Source: Endozoicomonas montiporae CL-33 (GTDB taxonomy: Bacteria > Pseudomonadota > Gammaproteobacteria > Pseudomonadales > Endozoicomonadaceae). From it: 64,000 bases of DNA. A program made the position numbers and the translations under genes. The notes under the pieces are model-generated. The model did not search any database, was not told the DNA's origin, and worked only from the letters and a program-made list of their open reading frames with translations. Positions 36,985 through 46,094 of this stretch are shown piece by piece (positions within the stretch are counted from its first letter, which is position 1; each line of letters starts with the position of its first letter). The stretch covers positions 3,237,215 to 3,301,214 of the forward strand of contig NZ_CP013251.1 in the NCBI RefSeq assembly GCF_001583435.1. The letters are read 5' to 3'.

Positions 36985-37116
36985 ACACAACTCCCATAAC
37001 AGCAATGCGAATGATGACCAACTGATACCAATCCCAGATTCTGCTGATCAATAAATGTTCAGATTTGCTAGATGAGTATAAAGCATGTCTGTGGGCATTC
37101 AGGTTTTAGGCACTCT

Positions 37117-37938
37117 TTAATTGTGTTTTTTCATACAGGCTGGCGACGCGGTGACAATCACTCCCTGCCGGGTAATGTTTTCCAGCATTTCACCATAGTG
37201 CCGCTGCATATCATCGGTGATTTGATCCACTAACGCCTGCCTGTCCAGTCCTGACTCTTCCAGTTCCTGCCCCAGAGGTGTGCCATCAATCCGGCTTTCA
37301 ACGGCATGCCGGCATAACTGCGGCGAGCAGCTATGTCGCTCTACTGAAATATCGATGCGACAGAAGCCAGCCTTTTCAAGGCGAGCCTTCATCCCGTCCA
37401 GACTACTCCAGCTGTAGGGCATACCCTGAAAACGGGGCTTAAAGTCCGGCGCATGCCTGCTCAACAAGTCATAAAAGAATCGATTCAGGGGATGGTGTTC
37501 CGCCGAATCCCAGACGGAAAACAGCAGGTGCCCCTGCGGAGTCAGCACCCGGGCTATTTCGCCCAATGCCTGGTCAGGTTCCTGAAAATACATCATGCCA
37601 AACTGGCAGATGACCACATCAAAGTGCTCACTGTCATAAGGCAGATGGCAGGCATCGGCCACTTCTATTTGCAGTGCGCGATCCTGAAAACGTTGCCGTG
37701 CCAGCAGTAGTATGTCGTTCGAAATATCGGTAAGCGTGTAATCCACCCCTTTGCCCAGCTGTTGCAAAACACACTCACTGGCAGCCCCGGTGCCTGCAGC
37801 CACTTCAAGAACCTTTTGAGGGCTCAATGCCGCAACACGCTGCCCCAGTGACTGGGCAAAGTTCCTGATATTGGCGGGAAATACATAGCGATCATAAACA
37901 TCGGGAATTCCCCCGGAGAACGACAGTGGTACAGTCAT
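37117..37938 (-). CDS. Class I SAM-dependent methyltransferase
   Basis: A 273-residue cytoplasmic enzyme. The SAM-binding motif I is VLEVAAGTGAASECVLQQLG near residue 43, motif II VDYTLTDISNDILLLA, and FDVVICQFGMMYFQEP near 108 is the usual post-II segment. The fold is like UbiE or small-molecule methyltransferases, but the substrate cannot be inferred. It lies between the Dcu transporter and the aspartate decarboxylase, with about 80 bases to the latter. No operon-specific partner is evident. Confidence 0.82.
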   Translation of the reverse strand: MTVPLSFSGGIPDVYDRYVFPANIRNFAQSLGQRVAALSPQKVLEVAAGTGAASECVLQQLGKGVDYTLTDISNDILLLARQRFQDRALQIEVADACHLPYDSEHFDVVICQFGMMYFQEPDQALGEIARVLTPQGHLLFSVWDSAEHHPLNRFFYDLLSRHAPDFKPRFQGMPYSWSSLDGMKARLEKAGFCRIDISVERHSCSPQLCRHAVESRIDGTPLGQELEESGLDRQALVDQITDDMQRHYGEMLENITRQGVIVTASPACMKKHN

Positions 37939-38020
37939 ACCAGAATCTCGTCATTTTATTCAGGGCATAATCGTAGTGACGGACTCAGGATTTTGTCAAA
38001 AGCAGTACTGAGGAGCCGCC

Positions 38021-39673
38021 TTAAGAGTCTTGCTGCCTCTGGAGATACTCCTGAAAAAACTCATCCAGCACTTGTCGTATAAAGCGGCCAATCGCGGCAT
38101 AACCTGCAATATCCAGGTTCGCCAGCGATACACGCACCGCCGGAGCCCTTACATCAAAACCGGCAGCGGGCAACAGCACAATGCCGGTTTCGTCTGCCAG
38201 CCGGAACAGGAATTCAGCACAACTATGGCGCCCCACAAACCAGTCGGCAAACGCCTGTCCATGCAAGCCACAGGCTAACAGTTCAAGATCCAGCAGTGTG
38301 TAATAACCCACTACATCGTCTGCCAAAGGCTGTGGCAGCCCTATATTCTGATACAGCGTCTGATAACGGGACCGAATCAGACGTTTGGCACCACGCTGGT
38401 AGTGACGTTCACTGTCAATCAGGCTGCTCAGTGCAAACAGCGTCATTTGCAACTGTTGTGGTGATGAAAGCCCCGCACTATGGTGCAAAGCTACCGAGCG
38501 ACTGTCCGCCACCAGCCGTTCAAGAAACGACAGTTGTTGCGGATCGTCCGTAATAGAAGCGTAGCGGGCATTAACATCACCAGCGACCCCACTGTCGCTT
38601 CGTTCCTTCAACAGCTGGTCAAAAGCCGAATCGTTATGCAGTGCAATGATCCCCAGCCGCCAGCCGGTTGCGCCAAAGAATTTGGAAAAAGAGTAAACGC
38701 ACAGCGTGTTATGGGGGCAGGTGGCAAACAGTGACACGAAATCATCGGCAAAAGTGGCATACACATCATCGGTCACCACCATAAGGTCCTTTCGTTGCGT
38801 CTGAATCAAATGCGTCAAAGCCTGAAGTGATGACTGACTTAATACCACAGAAGGCGGATTACTGGGATTGACCAGACAAAGTAGCTTAATGCCCGGATCA
38901 TGCAGCTTACGGATTTCATCGTGCGACAGCTGCCAGTTATTGTGCTCATCCGCTTCCAGCTCCGCAATCTCCAGTTGATAGTCAGCGAGTTCGGGAATTT
39001 CCAGATAAGGAGTAAAGATGGGTGTCATCAGCGCCACCTTGTCACCGGCAGACAACAGCCTGTTGGCATGCAGCGATGCAAAAATATAACTCATGGCTGC
39101 GGTGCCACCTTCGGTGGCAAACAAATGAAAATGGTCGTCTGTGATAAATCCGCTGAACAACTCCTGCCGCAGGTAAGCTTTTACTACCGGTTCAAGGCAT
39201 TGCAACATGGACATAGGTTGCGGGTAGTAACAGCCAAGAGAGGCATTCACCATTTCCGCCAGCAATTGATCCGGTGGAATGCCCAGCTGGTCTTTGACCA
39301 GCGACAGCGCCGCCTGAATAAATCGCATACCGTCGGCATCTTCATGATTGTGCCGGAACACATCAAAACGCTGCAGCAGGCCATCGGTTTCGGGCAGGCC
39401 GCCAAAACCACTGTTCAGATAGGAATAGGATCGTTCCGCTTCCTGCAGGGCAAATTCGCCCAGCTGTAAAAAGGCTCGTCTGGGCGCGGTTGCAAGAAAA
39501 TTAGGGTTGCCCCGCCCGGCATTCAGCATCATACGGTCAGCATGGGAGGAGGCTATGTCCAGCAGTTGGTCTTTGAATTCAAAGGGGCTGATTGTTGGGC
39601 TGATTGTTGGGGTGGTTTCCGGGGTGGTGGCTGGGGTAACTGTTGGGCTGTCATAGTCGTTTAAAGCAGTCAT
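38021..39673 (-). CDS. aspD: Aspartate aminotransferase / L-aspartate 4-decarboxylase
   Basis: A 550-residue PLP enzyme that releases CO2 from aspartate to give alanine, with transaminase activity as well. The fold-I pattern includes SPFEFKDQLLDIASSHADRM near residue 29, NAGRGNPNFLATAPRRAF, CYYPQPMSMLQCLEPVVKAY, LCLVNPSNPPSVVL and the PLP lysine in VYSFSKFFGATGWRLGII. The length matches the AspD family. The N-terminal 30 residues are low-complexity Thr/Pro repeats (TPATTPETTPTISPTISP) with matching DNA repeats. In other bacteria it works with an aspartate/alanine exchanger; here the nearby Dcu carrier could supply aspartate. Confidence 0.9.
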   Translation of the reverse strand: MTALNDYDSPTVTPATTPETTPTISPTISPFEFKDQLLDIASSHADRMMLNAGRGNPNFLATAPRRAFLQLGEFALQEAERSYSYLNSGFGGLPETDGLLQRFDVFRHNHEDADGMRFIQAALSLVKDQLGIPPDQLLAEMVNASLGCYYPQPMSMLQCLEPVVKAYLRQELFSGFITDDHFHLFATEGGTAAMSYIFASLHANRLLSAGDKVALMTPIFTPYLEIPELADYQLEIAELEADEHNNWQLSHDEIRKLHDPGIKLLCLVNPSNPPSVVLSQSSLQALTHLIQTQRKDLMVVTDDVYATFADDFVSLFATCPHNTLCVYSFSKFFGATGWRLGIIALHNDSAFDQLLKERSDSGVAGDVNARYASITDDPQQLSFLERLVADSRSVALHHSAGLSSPQQLQMTLFALSSLIDSERHYQRGAKRLIRSRYQTLYQNIGLPQPLADDVVGYYTLLDLELLACGLHGQAFADWFVGRHSCAEFLFRLADETGIVLLPAAGFDVRAPAVRVSLANLDIAGYAAIGRFIRQVLDEFFQEYLQRQQDS

Positions 39674-39765
39674 CCTGAAGAACCGGGTAGCTCAGAACTT
39701 CTGAAAACATAGTTCATCTCTGAAATTGTTGTTATAAAATTCACTTACCGGAAAAAAATTCAGGG

Positions 39766-39954
39766 TCATCCGTCCGACGAATCTGATTGCGAGTCACTAT
39801 CATCATCGATCAATGCATGCATCTCAGCCAACCATCCCTGTTCTTCCGCTTGTTCTGCTGACACCTCTGGAGCAGCCGTTAAAGGGGCAATCGCTTCCAG
39901 TGAAAGGAAGGCTGCCTGTGTTGTGCTTTTATACCAATTCCACTTTCTAAACAT
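39766..39954 (-). CDS. Short acidic open frame, status uncertain
   Basis: Sixty-two codons whose first 10 (MFRKWNWYKS) come from the palindromic repeat at 39931-39964, so the start is probably accidental. The end is highly acidic and serine-rich (HALIDDDSDSQSDSSDG). It may be the 3' end of a gene interrupted by the repeat, or not a gene. No family was recognised. Confidence 0.25.
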   Translation of the reverse strand: MFRKWNWYKSTTQAAFLSLEAIAPLTAAPEVSAEQAEEQGWLAEMHALIDDDSDSQSDSSDG

Positions 39955-39964
39955 GAATTGGTAT
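39931..39964. repeat. ATACCAATTC palindromic repeat, uninterrupted copy
   Basis: ATACCAATTC (39931-39940) and GAATTGGTAT (39955-39964) are perfect 10-base arms around CACTTTCTAAACAT. A second copy at 55944 has nearly the same left half (TTCTAAATATG) but carries a 663-base insertion before its right arm (56632-56641). Confidence 0.7.
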
Positions 39965-39967
39965 TAC

Positions 39968-40174
39968 TTATTGTTTCCAGCGTTTGACATTGGGATCATC
40001 GAGATTGAACCGGTATTTCCGCTTCAGGTTCCACTTCTGCATTTCCCGACCAACGTGGCTTCTCAGGGTGCGGGTAAAATGTTCAAACTTGCTGGTGCCG
40101 CCGGTAGAGTTGTGCCATTCCTCCGGAATCCATAAAGAGCCAACTGCTTTTAGCCATCTCTCCAATGTAGACAC
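39968..40174 (-). CDS. Short basic open frame, possible gene fragment
   Basis: Sixty-eight codons: MSTLERWLKAVGSLWIPEEW ... FEHFTRTLRSHVGREMQKWN ... DDPNVKRWKQ. The composition is protein-like (aromatic and basic) and it ends beside the palindromic repeat, so it may be the C-terminal fragment of a transposase or other gene. I could not assign a family. Confidence 0.3.
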   Translation of the reverse strand: MSTLERWLKAVGSLWIPEEWHNSTGGTSKFEHFTRTLRSHVGREMQKWNLKRKYRFNLDDPNVKRWKQ

Positions 40175-40204
40175 AAACCCATGCTGCGGCTAACGCCGCA
40201 GAAT

Positions 40205-40244
40205 CGCAGCAAGCTGCGAGGAATCAGACCCTGGGCTTCGCATT
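40205..40244. repeat. REP-like palindromic repeat, copy 2
   Basis: CGCAGCAAGCTGCG with the following AGGAATCAGACCCTGGGCTTCG and CATT, a close copy of 16383-16422. A further hairpin, CTGCGGCTAACGCCGCAG, precedes it. Confidence 0.6.
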
Positions 40245-40286
40245 GAGCGTGACAAGTTCCAAGGTTATCTGAAACAGATGTTCTCA

Positions 40287-40977
40287 ATCGGGATAGGGTG
40301 GAGCCTCGCGGCTCCACTCCTCCCACAACACCCAGCGTACGGGTCCGTACTGGGCGTTTCGGTTAGTTAAGCGTCTACCATCAGCACAAACATGACAATG
40401 GAAGGGTCAGTGATACAAGACATATGACTCACACCACCCGCCGGGCTTTTGTAATCCTGTAATGCCGATATAGTCTCAGCTCTTATGACCTTGCAGCTTT
40501 CGGTTCCGCCGTCACCGCTTGGCATGAGCACCAGTGTTTGCTGGCCTTTGTCTGCGTCCGATATATCGAGAAACAGAAACTAATCACCGCTCTAACCGTT
40601 CAGGCCTTCACTGACTTCGCCAGCTACTATGCCGTCTGCTGACTTCTGTATGGCGATCAGGACATCTTACGATGACCTCAGTCTGAAATATCAGACACCA
40701 CACAGACCTCCCGAGGTAAGTTACACCGCCTTCCCTGCACAACTGCCGGATTTACTGTCCGAGTGTCCGGATGAGTATGGGACTTCGTCATCACATGCTG
40801 ACTCGTCCTCACGCAGACAGCCTCATATCCAATTTCTATTCGTCAGCTCGCAGTTTTGCTCCACACTGCCTTCAGTCTGCACCTCGCGATACAAACCTTG
40901 TGCTTCGCTAGCCCTTCGCCCTCATCTGGCTGGGCAGGGGACTTTCACCCCCAAGCTGTGCAACATGCTCGGCACAC
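40287..40977 (-). mobile_element. Group II intron, internally deleted copy
   Basis: A second copy of the intron at 1451-6651. On the minus strand it starts with GTGTGCCGAGC at 40977 and ends CCCTATCCCGAT near 40287. The 5' ribozyme is retained (about 470 bases aligning throughout with 6184-6651) and the domain V/VI end is retained. The reverse transcriptase is reduced to roughly 40 codons (MRAETISALQDYKSPAGG and a tail). Its 5' end lies seven bases after a nine-base stem hairpin (40985-40993 with 42729-42737) that an IS1182 element has split. It could move only with a helper reverse transcriptase. Confidence 0.8.
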
Positions 40978-40999
40978 ATGCAGACAGCCCCGGTCTTAT

Positions 41000-42722
41000 G
41001 AGGGTGTCTTAAAAGCCAAAATTTAAACCCAGTGAAGCACTTTTCTCTGCAAAGAATGACGCTTCACTGGACCTCTTTCCCAGCTGCCCCATTTTCTGTC
41101 AAATGGCCGATACCGCTCAAAGTACAACCAGAGAATCCTGTTGTACCTGAAAATAGCTTGAAAACTGGCTTTTACAGCCCGGCTCAGGTTATAGGCCAGC
41201 AGGTGTAAGCCAAACTCCAGTTTAACTTTCTCCAACCCCTTGCGACGAAAACGGTTTAACCCCTGTATATCCCGTAAATAGGCAAAGACAGGCTCAACCA
41301 TCGCCTTTCTTTTGCTGAAAGACTTTTTAGCTTTCGGGTGCTGCATAACCTGCCTCAGTGCATCCTTGGCATCATCCATCGCATAGCGTTTTATGCGGCG
41401 CCCTTTCTTATTGGTCGTACACTGATCTTTGAGAGGACAACCTTCACACGGTCCATTGCCATATATCTTTTGCTCTTTTGTGCGAATGCTTCCCTTTATC
41501 TGCCCGATGAGAACCAGCTCTTTTCCTGCAGGGCAACGATAAACGTCATTAGTCTCATCATAATAAAAATGTCCCTTCTGGAACTTTTTGGATTCTTTGG
41601 GCTTGCCTGGCTCTTTACCCTCAGGGCATAGCAGGCTGATGTCGCGTTCCAGACTGGTTGAAATGACTTCATCATTGAAGTAACCAGCATCCAGAAGCAT
41701 TTCATCTACTGGTTTGCCCGTGATCTGCATTGACTGATCAAGCATTGGACTTACGACAGTTGTTTCATTGGTGGGATCAACAGCCTGAGCCAGTACCACC
41801 CGCTTGTTATTGGCTAACACGGATGGTTTGTAACCCGTTGTATAACCTCGCCCCCGTTTCATCTTTTGAACAACGGCTTCAGGCTCTGTAGGGCTAACGA
41901 CAGCACTTCCTGATTTACCATTCTTTTTTCGCTTCTCGTTGCGTTCAATAACTGCTTCGAGAGTACTGCTGGCCATCTCCAGTTTCTTTTTGTTTTCAGG
42001 ACAGTCTGGATGGTTGTCAGCTTGCTTTTGTGCTGTTTCATGAGCCTGTTGTGCAGCCTCCTGCTTCATCAGGTTGTAGCTTGAGCAGGCGGCTTCTATG
42101 ACCGTTCCATCACCAGCCAGACAGCTACCATCAGAGTTCGTCTTTTTGAGGACGGCTCGTGTCAGGCTTTCAAAAAATGCACCGGCCATGGACTTGCTAT
42201 GCATATTGATGAAGCGACCAATAATGGCGTGGTCTGGAAAAATCCCACCGGTAACCCACATACAGCCAAGATCAACACGGGCTAGTCGCTCCAGAGTTCT
42301 CAGCGAGGTAATGCCCTGCATAATGCCATAGAGAATCAAACCCATCATGTTACGGGGTGAATAAGGAGGGCGACCTTCTGAGGCATACCTTTGCTCAAAA
42401 TCAGACCAGTCTTGCTCATCAAGAAGGGATGCAACAGTAAAAGGTGTTTTCTGACCAGTTAGCTCAAGGTGTTCTTTCAAGTTAGAGTTGCCAAGGGTGA
42501 TGGCGTTGGGGTTCGGAGCAACAAAACGTCGTTTGTCTGTTTTGTTGCCTGATCCTTTGGGCTTATCGTGTTTTTTGTGATCCGGACTACTGGCTGCACC
42601 TGAAAAAATATCGAGCTGTGGAGCTGTATTAATCTTGATTTGCGGTCTTGTTGTCATACTGAAGCCGGTAAAGCTACTTTATATCCAGATTACCGGCTTG
42701 TAGTGGGTTTTGCGACACCCTC
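41000..42722 (-). mobile_element. IS1182-family insertion sequence with TTAT target duplication
   Basis: Ends carry inverted repeats GAGGGTGTC...AAAA (left edge 41000, right edge 42722). TTAT is duplicated at 40996-40999 and 42723-42726. Removing the element and one TTAT joins CAGCCCCGG to CCGGGGCTG, giving one perfect nine-base stem with a short loop. The element therefore landed in the loop of a hairpin terminator. Size 1723 bases, one transposase gene. Confidence 0.88.
41023..42657 (-). CDS. IS1182-family transposase
   Basis: A 544-residue DDE transposase. The N-terminal DUF772-like part reads EGRPPYSPRNMMGLILYGIM followed by TSLRTLERLARVDLGCMWVT. The catalytic region has SCLAGDGTVIEAACSSYN (first Asp), LLDAGYFNDEV (second Asp) and KAMVEPVFAYLRDIQGLNRF (Glu). 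A cysteine cluster NGPCEGCPLKDQC lies near residue 435. The length and the uninterrupted frame suggest a functional gene. It is enclosed by the element at 41000-42722. Confidence 0.92.
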   Translation of the reverse strand: MTTRPQIKINTAPQLDIFSGAASSPDHKKHDKPKGSGNKTDKRRFVAPNPNAITLGNSNLKEHLELTGQKTPFTVASLLDEQDWSDFEQRYASEGRPPYSPRNMMGLILYGIMQGITSLRTLERLARVDLGCMWVTGGIFPDHAIIGRFINMHSKSMAGAFFESLTRAVLKKTNSDGSCLAGDGTVIEAACSSYNLMKQEAAQQAHETAQKQADNHPDCPENKKKLEMASSTLEAVIERNEKRKKNGKSGSAVVSPTEPEAVVQKMKRGRGYTTGYKPSVLANNKRVVLAQAVDPTNETTVVSPMLDQSMQITGKPVDEMLLDAGYFNDEVISTSLERDISLLCPEGKEPGKPKESKKFQKGHFYYDETNDVYRCPAGKELVLIGQIKGSIRTKEQKIYGNGPCEGCPLKDQCTTNKKGRRIKRYAMDDAKDALRQVMQHPKAKKSFSKRKAMVEPVFAYLRDIQGLNRFRRKGLEKVKLEFGLHLLAYNLSRAVKASFQAIFRYNRILWLYFERYRPFDRKWGSWERGPVKRHSLQRKVLHWV

Positions 42723-42780
42723 TTATGGCCGGGGCTGCTGGTATCAAAAAACGCGTTCTCTTTGTTGAGAAAGTTGTTGG

Positions 42781-44835
42781 CTATTGTTCAGTGGTCACGC
42801 TCTCCAGTTCGGCAAAAACAAACAGCTCCAGTTCTTTTTCACCGTCTTTATCGCCAGTTCCTTCCCAGTATCTTCTGAATACACCCATACTGGCCCCCTC
42901 ATTGAAGAAACCTTTTATCTCGGTTCCGGCCGCATCGTCCAGTGTCAGAGTGGCGAAGCCATTCTCTTCCAGATTGATAGTCACTGCTTTATTCACTTGG
43001 CCTTCAGATTGATTTAGCTTATACCCGCCATCCTGATGTCCTGTATTGATTCTCTCCAGGTACTCCGTACCTTCAAGAGACCCGTCCGTTGATGAAGTCA
43101 TAGTTAACAGGGTGTCATAACCCACTCTGAAAATGGCAAATTCATCAGCACCATGGCTCACACCTACGGTCATCAAACGATAGGTCTTGCCAGATAATTC
43201 GGGTTTGGTTTCGGGCAGTTTCAGTGCAATACCATAGCCGATTGAAGCAAAAGGTATATTGTCTTCAACATCAACAGCAGCAAATATGCGGCTCACCAGC
43301 ACATCAAGCTCATCGTTAACATTGGCAGAAGCAACAAATTCAACACCTGGTATAGGATCAATACCTGCCACAAAATCAATACGTCCAGCTTCATTTGATA
43401 ATTCAAAATCCATACTGATGGGGTTCTCATCATTGGACTGGGTTTTGGTCAGTACTCCCATCTCGTCACGCTGAATCGAAATGGAGTCAATATTGTCCTC
43501 CACAATCACGTTACTGCCATCAAGGTTTATTGTTGAAACGACCATATCAATCTCGGTCAGGTGATCGGAATCGACATAGACGTTATAAGAAACAGCACCA
43601 AACGCCCCTTGTAAATCAGCGAATGCCAGAGTGTCGGGTTTTTTCATATTGATGCCAATACCCCGGAAAATTTCCACACCGTGCTCATCATCCGGGTCGA
43701 GTGTTGGCAAACCATCCACGTCAGTTATACCGTAGCGCACCACGGCATCTTCCAGCCGCTCAACCAGTATATTTTTATCTTTGACTTTCTGGGTCAAATA
43801 CTGGAAAGCCGGCATCCTGAAGCAAACTTGTTTGTCTTCCTCTTCTTCACACCATTCCTCAAACGATGCGTTGTAAGCCAGAGTACCTTCACCGTCAATA
43901 TCACCCTCAATACTGCCAGTCTCATTGGATATATTTATTTCTGTATGCAGTCTTTGCGGTGCCTCGGCATAATGAATAGCTCTGCTTTCATCTCCCGACA
44001 TCTGTCGCTCGACCGCACCATGATCTCTGGGAACAAAAATCATACTCTCGTGGGAAAGGCTCATTTCAAGAGAGCCTTCCCAAAGGTGCCCTTCATGGAG
44101 ACCTACTGTGAATTGGGACAAATGATACTCGCCGGAAATCATGCTGCTGTCACCCTGAGTGATGATCGGAATCCGTTCATCCACATAGGGTCCGACCCGT
44201 TCATCAAGTTGCTCAAGCATAGAAGACAAATCGGCGGTTTCCGTCAGATCAAATGCCTCAATTTGGCCCCGGAGTCGCACAACACTTCCGGGCTGAATGG
44301 TGGCAAGGTCAACGTCTTCGTTAGCAATAAACCGTTGCAGAACAAACTCTGACACCGGGTTAATATTGACCGCCTCTTCAAGCACCTGAGCTCTCAGGTC
44401 GTCGCCGAGCAATCTATCGTCAACGCTTGTAACCCTGACAATGAGGTCACCGGATAAATTCACACCGGTTGGTAGCACCAGGGAATAGTTACCATTGAGT
44501 CCTGTTGTCGTGCTGGCAAGAACACCACCGACCTGCTCTCCGTTATTATCTATTCGAATCAGTTCTACAAAGGCCCCCACAACGGGTTCCATACCAGTAA
44601 TAGTCGCTACTGCTTTGGGTACTAACCCTTCTATAAGCCAATCTAACAAACCTGGTTGAACCAAACTGGCCAAGCCACCATCGCCACCCGGTACTTCAAC
44701 CATTCCTGAAACCCTTATTTCAGGCTGTAACGAATCTTCAACCGCATCATTCGAACTGCTGGAACTGCCACACCCGGCCACCAGCCCCAACACTATTGCC
44801 ATAAGCAATAGTTTCATCTCTCTGAAAAGTAACAT
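42781..44835 (-). CDS. Large lipoprotein of unknown function
   Basis: A 684-residue protein. The start at 44835 (MLLFREMKLLLMAIVLG) follows a strong GGAGGGGGAAG and opens a lipoprotein signal whose lipobox LVAGC is at about residues 18-22, followed by SSSSSN. The mature protein is acidic. Near residues 90-140 it has TTGLNGNYSLVLPTGVNLSG, similar in feel to carboxypeptidase-regulatory or carbohydrate-binding beta-sandwich repeats. The rest shows long beta-strand-like stretches and no recognised family. It is divergent from a LuxR-type regulator at 45002, with two palindromes between, suggesting regulation by that protein. The downstream terminator was split by intron and IS insertion. Confidence 0.7.
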   Translation of the reverse strand: MLLFREMKLLLMAIVLGLVAGCGSSSSSNDAVEDSLQPEIRVSGMVEVPGGDGGLASLVQPGLLDWLIEGLVPKAVATITGMEPVVGAFVELIRIDNNGEQVGGVLASTTTGLNGNYSLVLPTGVNLSGDLIVRVTSVDDRLLGDDLRAQVLEEAVNINPVSEFVLQRFIANEDVDLATIQPGSVVRLRGQIEAFDLTETADLSSMLEQLDERVGPYVDERIPIITQGDSSMISGEYHLSQFTVGLHEGHLWEGSLEMSLSHESMIFVPRDHGAVERQMSGDESRAIHYAEAPQRLHTEINISNETGSIEGDIDGEGTLAYNASFEEWCEEEEDKQVCFRMPAFQYLTQKVKDKNILVERLEDAVVRYGITDVDGLPTLDPDDEHGVEIFRGIGINMKKPDTLAFADLQGAFGAVSYNVYVDSDHLTEIDMVVSTINLDGSNVIVEDNIDSISIQRDEMGVLTKTQSNDENPISMDFELSNEAGRIDFVAGIDPIPGVEFVASANVNDELDVLVSRIFAAVDVEDNIPFASIGYGIALKLPETKPELSGKTYRLMTVGVSHGADEFAIFRVGYDTLLTMTSSTDGSLEGTEYLERINTGHQDGGYKLNQSEGQVNKAVTINLEENGFATLTLDDAAGTEIKGFFNEGASMGVFRRYWEGTGDKDGEKELELFVFAELESVTTEQ

Positions 44836-44882
44836 CGCTTCCCCCTCCAGTTGACAAGACTTCCCAGCTTGCCAACTAAGTG

Positions 44883-44894
44883 TACGATGTCGTA
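44883..44894. promoter_or_regulatory. Small palindrome in the divergent intergenic region
   Basis: TACGA-TG-TCGTA, five-base arms, between the lipoprotein and LuxR-type genes. A possible second operator half-site. Confidence 0.35.
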
Positions 44895-44904
44895 TATTTC
44901 GGTC

Positions 44905-44922
44905 ATCTACCATTTGGTAGAT
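44905..44922. promoter_or_regulatory. Perfect 18-base palindrome, candidate operator for the LuxR-type regulator
   Basis: ATCTACCATTTGGTAGAT reads as eight-base arms around TT. It lies in the 166-base region between divergent genes, where a regulator acting on itself and its neighbour would bind. Confidence 0.6.
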
Positions 44923-45001
44923 AGCGATTACAAAAAATATTGATAGGCGAAATTCAACGCCTGTATAGCGAACAGTTGAGCCAGTACGGATAACAATAAT
45001 C

Positions 45002-46000
45002 ATGCCGTGTCAGCGTTCCAGTGTTATACAGCTTATCTACTCCACCATTGAACACCCTGCCAACTGGCACGGGGTGCTGTCAGCCCTTTGTGTGATGACC
45101 GGCTCGGTAAAAGCAAAAATGGCGATTGAAGGCAGTCTGAACCAGACACCGGTTTACCATACGTCCCAATCCTTTCATCCTGATCGTACCAAACGGGCTA
45201 CTTATTCTTCCGCCGGTGAAGAAGTCATCCGGGGGTTCAGTACATCACTTCAGGCTTATGATATTGATATCTCGTTGCAGTTACACTCTCCGCAAACAGA
45301 CACACTGTGCAGTCATCAGTGCGCCGATCAGATGTCCTGCCTGGAAACCCACTTCAGGCAAGCGTGCCAGATGAATCTGGAAAGTCTTGAGGTCAGATTA
45401 AAAAGACCCGGTTATGACGATTTGTTGCATTACATCAGGGGAGCAGTGGTATTACTGGACAACAAGAGTCGTGTTATCCATTTGAATTCCGTGATGGAAA
45501 GCCTGATCGAACAAACCCAGCTGTTGCAGATGGAGCCAGACCAGACTCTGAGATTTTCCTGCCATGAGCAGCGCAGGCAGTATTCCGGAGCATTATCACT
45601 CTGTATTCAGCAGAAGAATAGTCCAGCACATCAAACGCCGTATTACTATATCCAGCACAAACACATTCATTACAAAGTGTCTTTGCACCATGACCGTGAT
45701 CTGATGCAGTCAACCCTGATCAACCCTTCTTATGGTCATCACTTTCTGGTCATACAGCCCTGCGCCACCAGTAAAAGCATTGACCCGAATGATATTATTC
45801 AACTGTTCCCGATGACACTGGCAGAAGCGGATGTCTGCAGCAAAATCTGCAGTGGCTTGTCAACAGAGGAAATCAGCCAGTTAAGGCAAACCAGTCTGGG
45901 CACCACTCGCCAGCAAATTAAAGCCTGTCTGACAAAAACGCACTCTTTTGATAAAGCGGGCATGACCAGCAAGATTCTTCGGTCGCTATTGCTGAATTGA
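45002..46000 (+). CDS. LuxR-type HTH regulator
   Basis: A 332-residue protein with a C-terminal LuxR-like helix-turn-helix: LTLAEADVCSKICSGLSTEEI at about 268-290, then SQLRQTSLGTTRQQIKACLT and KTHSFDKAGMTSKILRSLL, with the usual spacing. The N-terminal two thirds look like a sensing region (PAS-like: YIRGAVVLLDNKSRVIHLNS), similar to LuxR-family proteins in marine gammaproteobacteria. It is divergent from the lipoprotein gene at 42781-44835. The start is the ATG at 45002, but no strong ribosome site is visible. Confidence 0.75.
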   Translation: MPCQRSSVIQLIYSTIEHPANWHGVLSALCVMTGSVKAKMAIEGSLNQTPVYHTSQSFHPDRTKRATYSSAGEEVIRGFSTSLQAYDIDISLQLHSPQTDTLCSHQCADQMSCLETHFRQACQMNLESLEVRLKRPGYDDLLHYIRGAVVLLDNKSRVIHLNSVMESLIEQTQLLQMEPDQTLRFSCHEQRRQYSGALSLCIQQKNSPAHQTPYYYIQHKHIHYKVSLHHDRDLMQSTLINPSYGHHFLVIQPCATSKSIDPNDIIQLFPMTLAEADVCSKICSGLSTEEISQLRQTSLGTTRQQIKACLTKTHSFDKAGMTSKILRSLLLN

Positions 46001-46094
46001 TACCTGCCCAGCCGTTATGAGCAAGTCATTTGAGTACAATAGATAATACATAAGGTAATGGTACTGACTTAAGCCTCCTTGAAAACAAAGAGCT

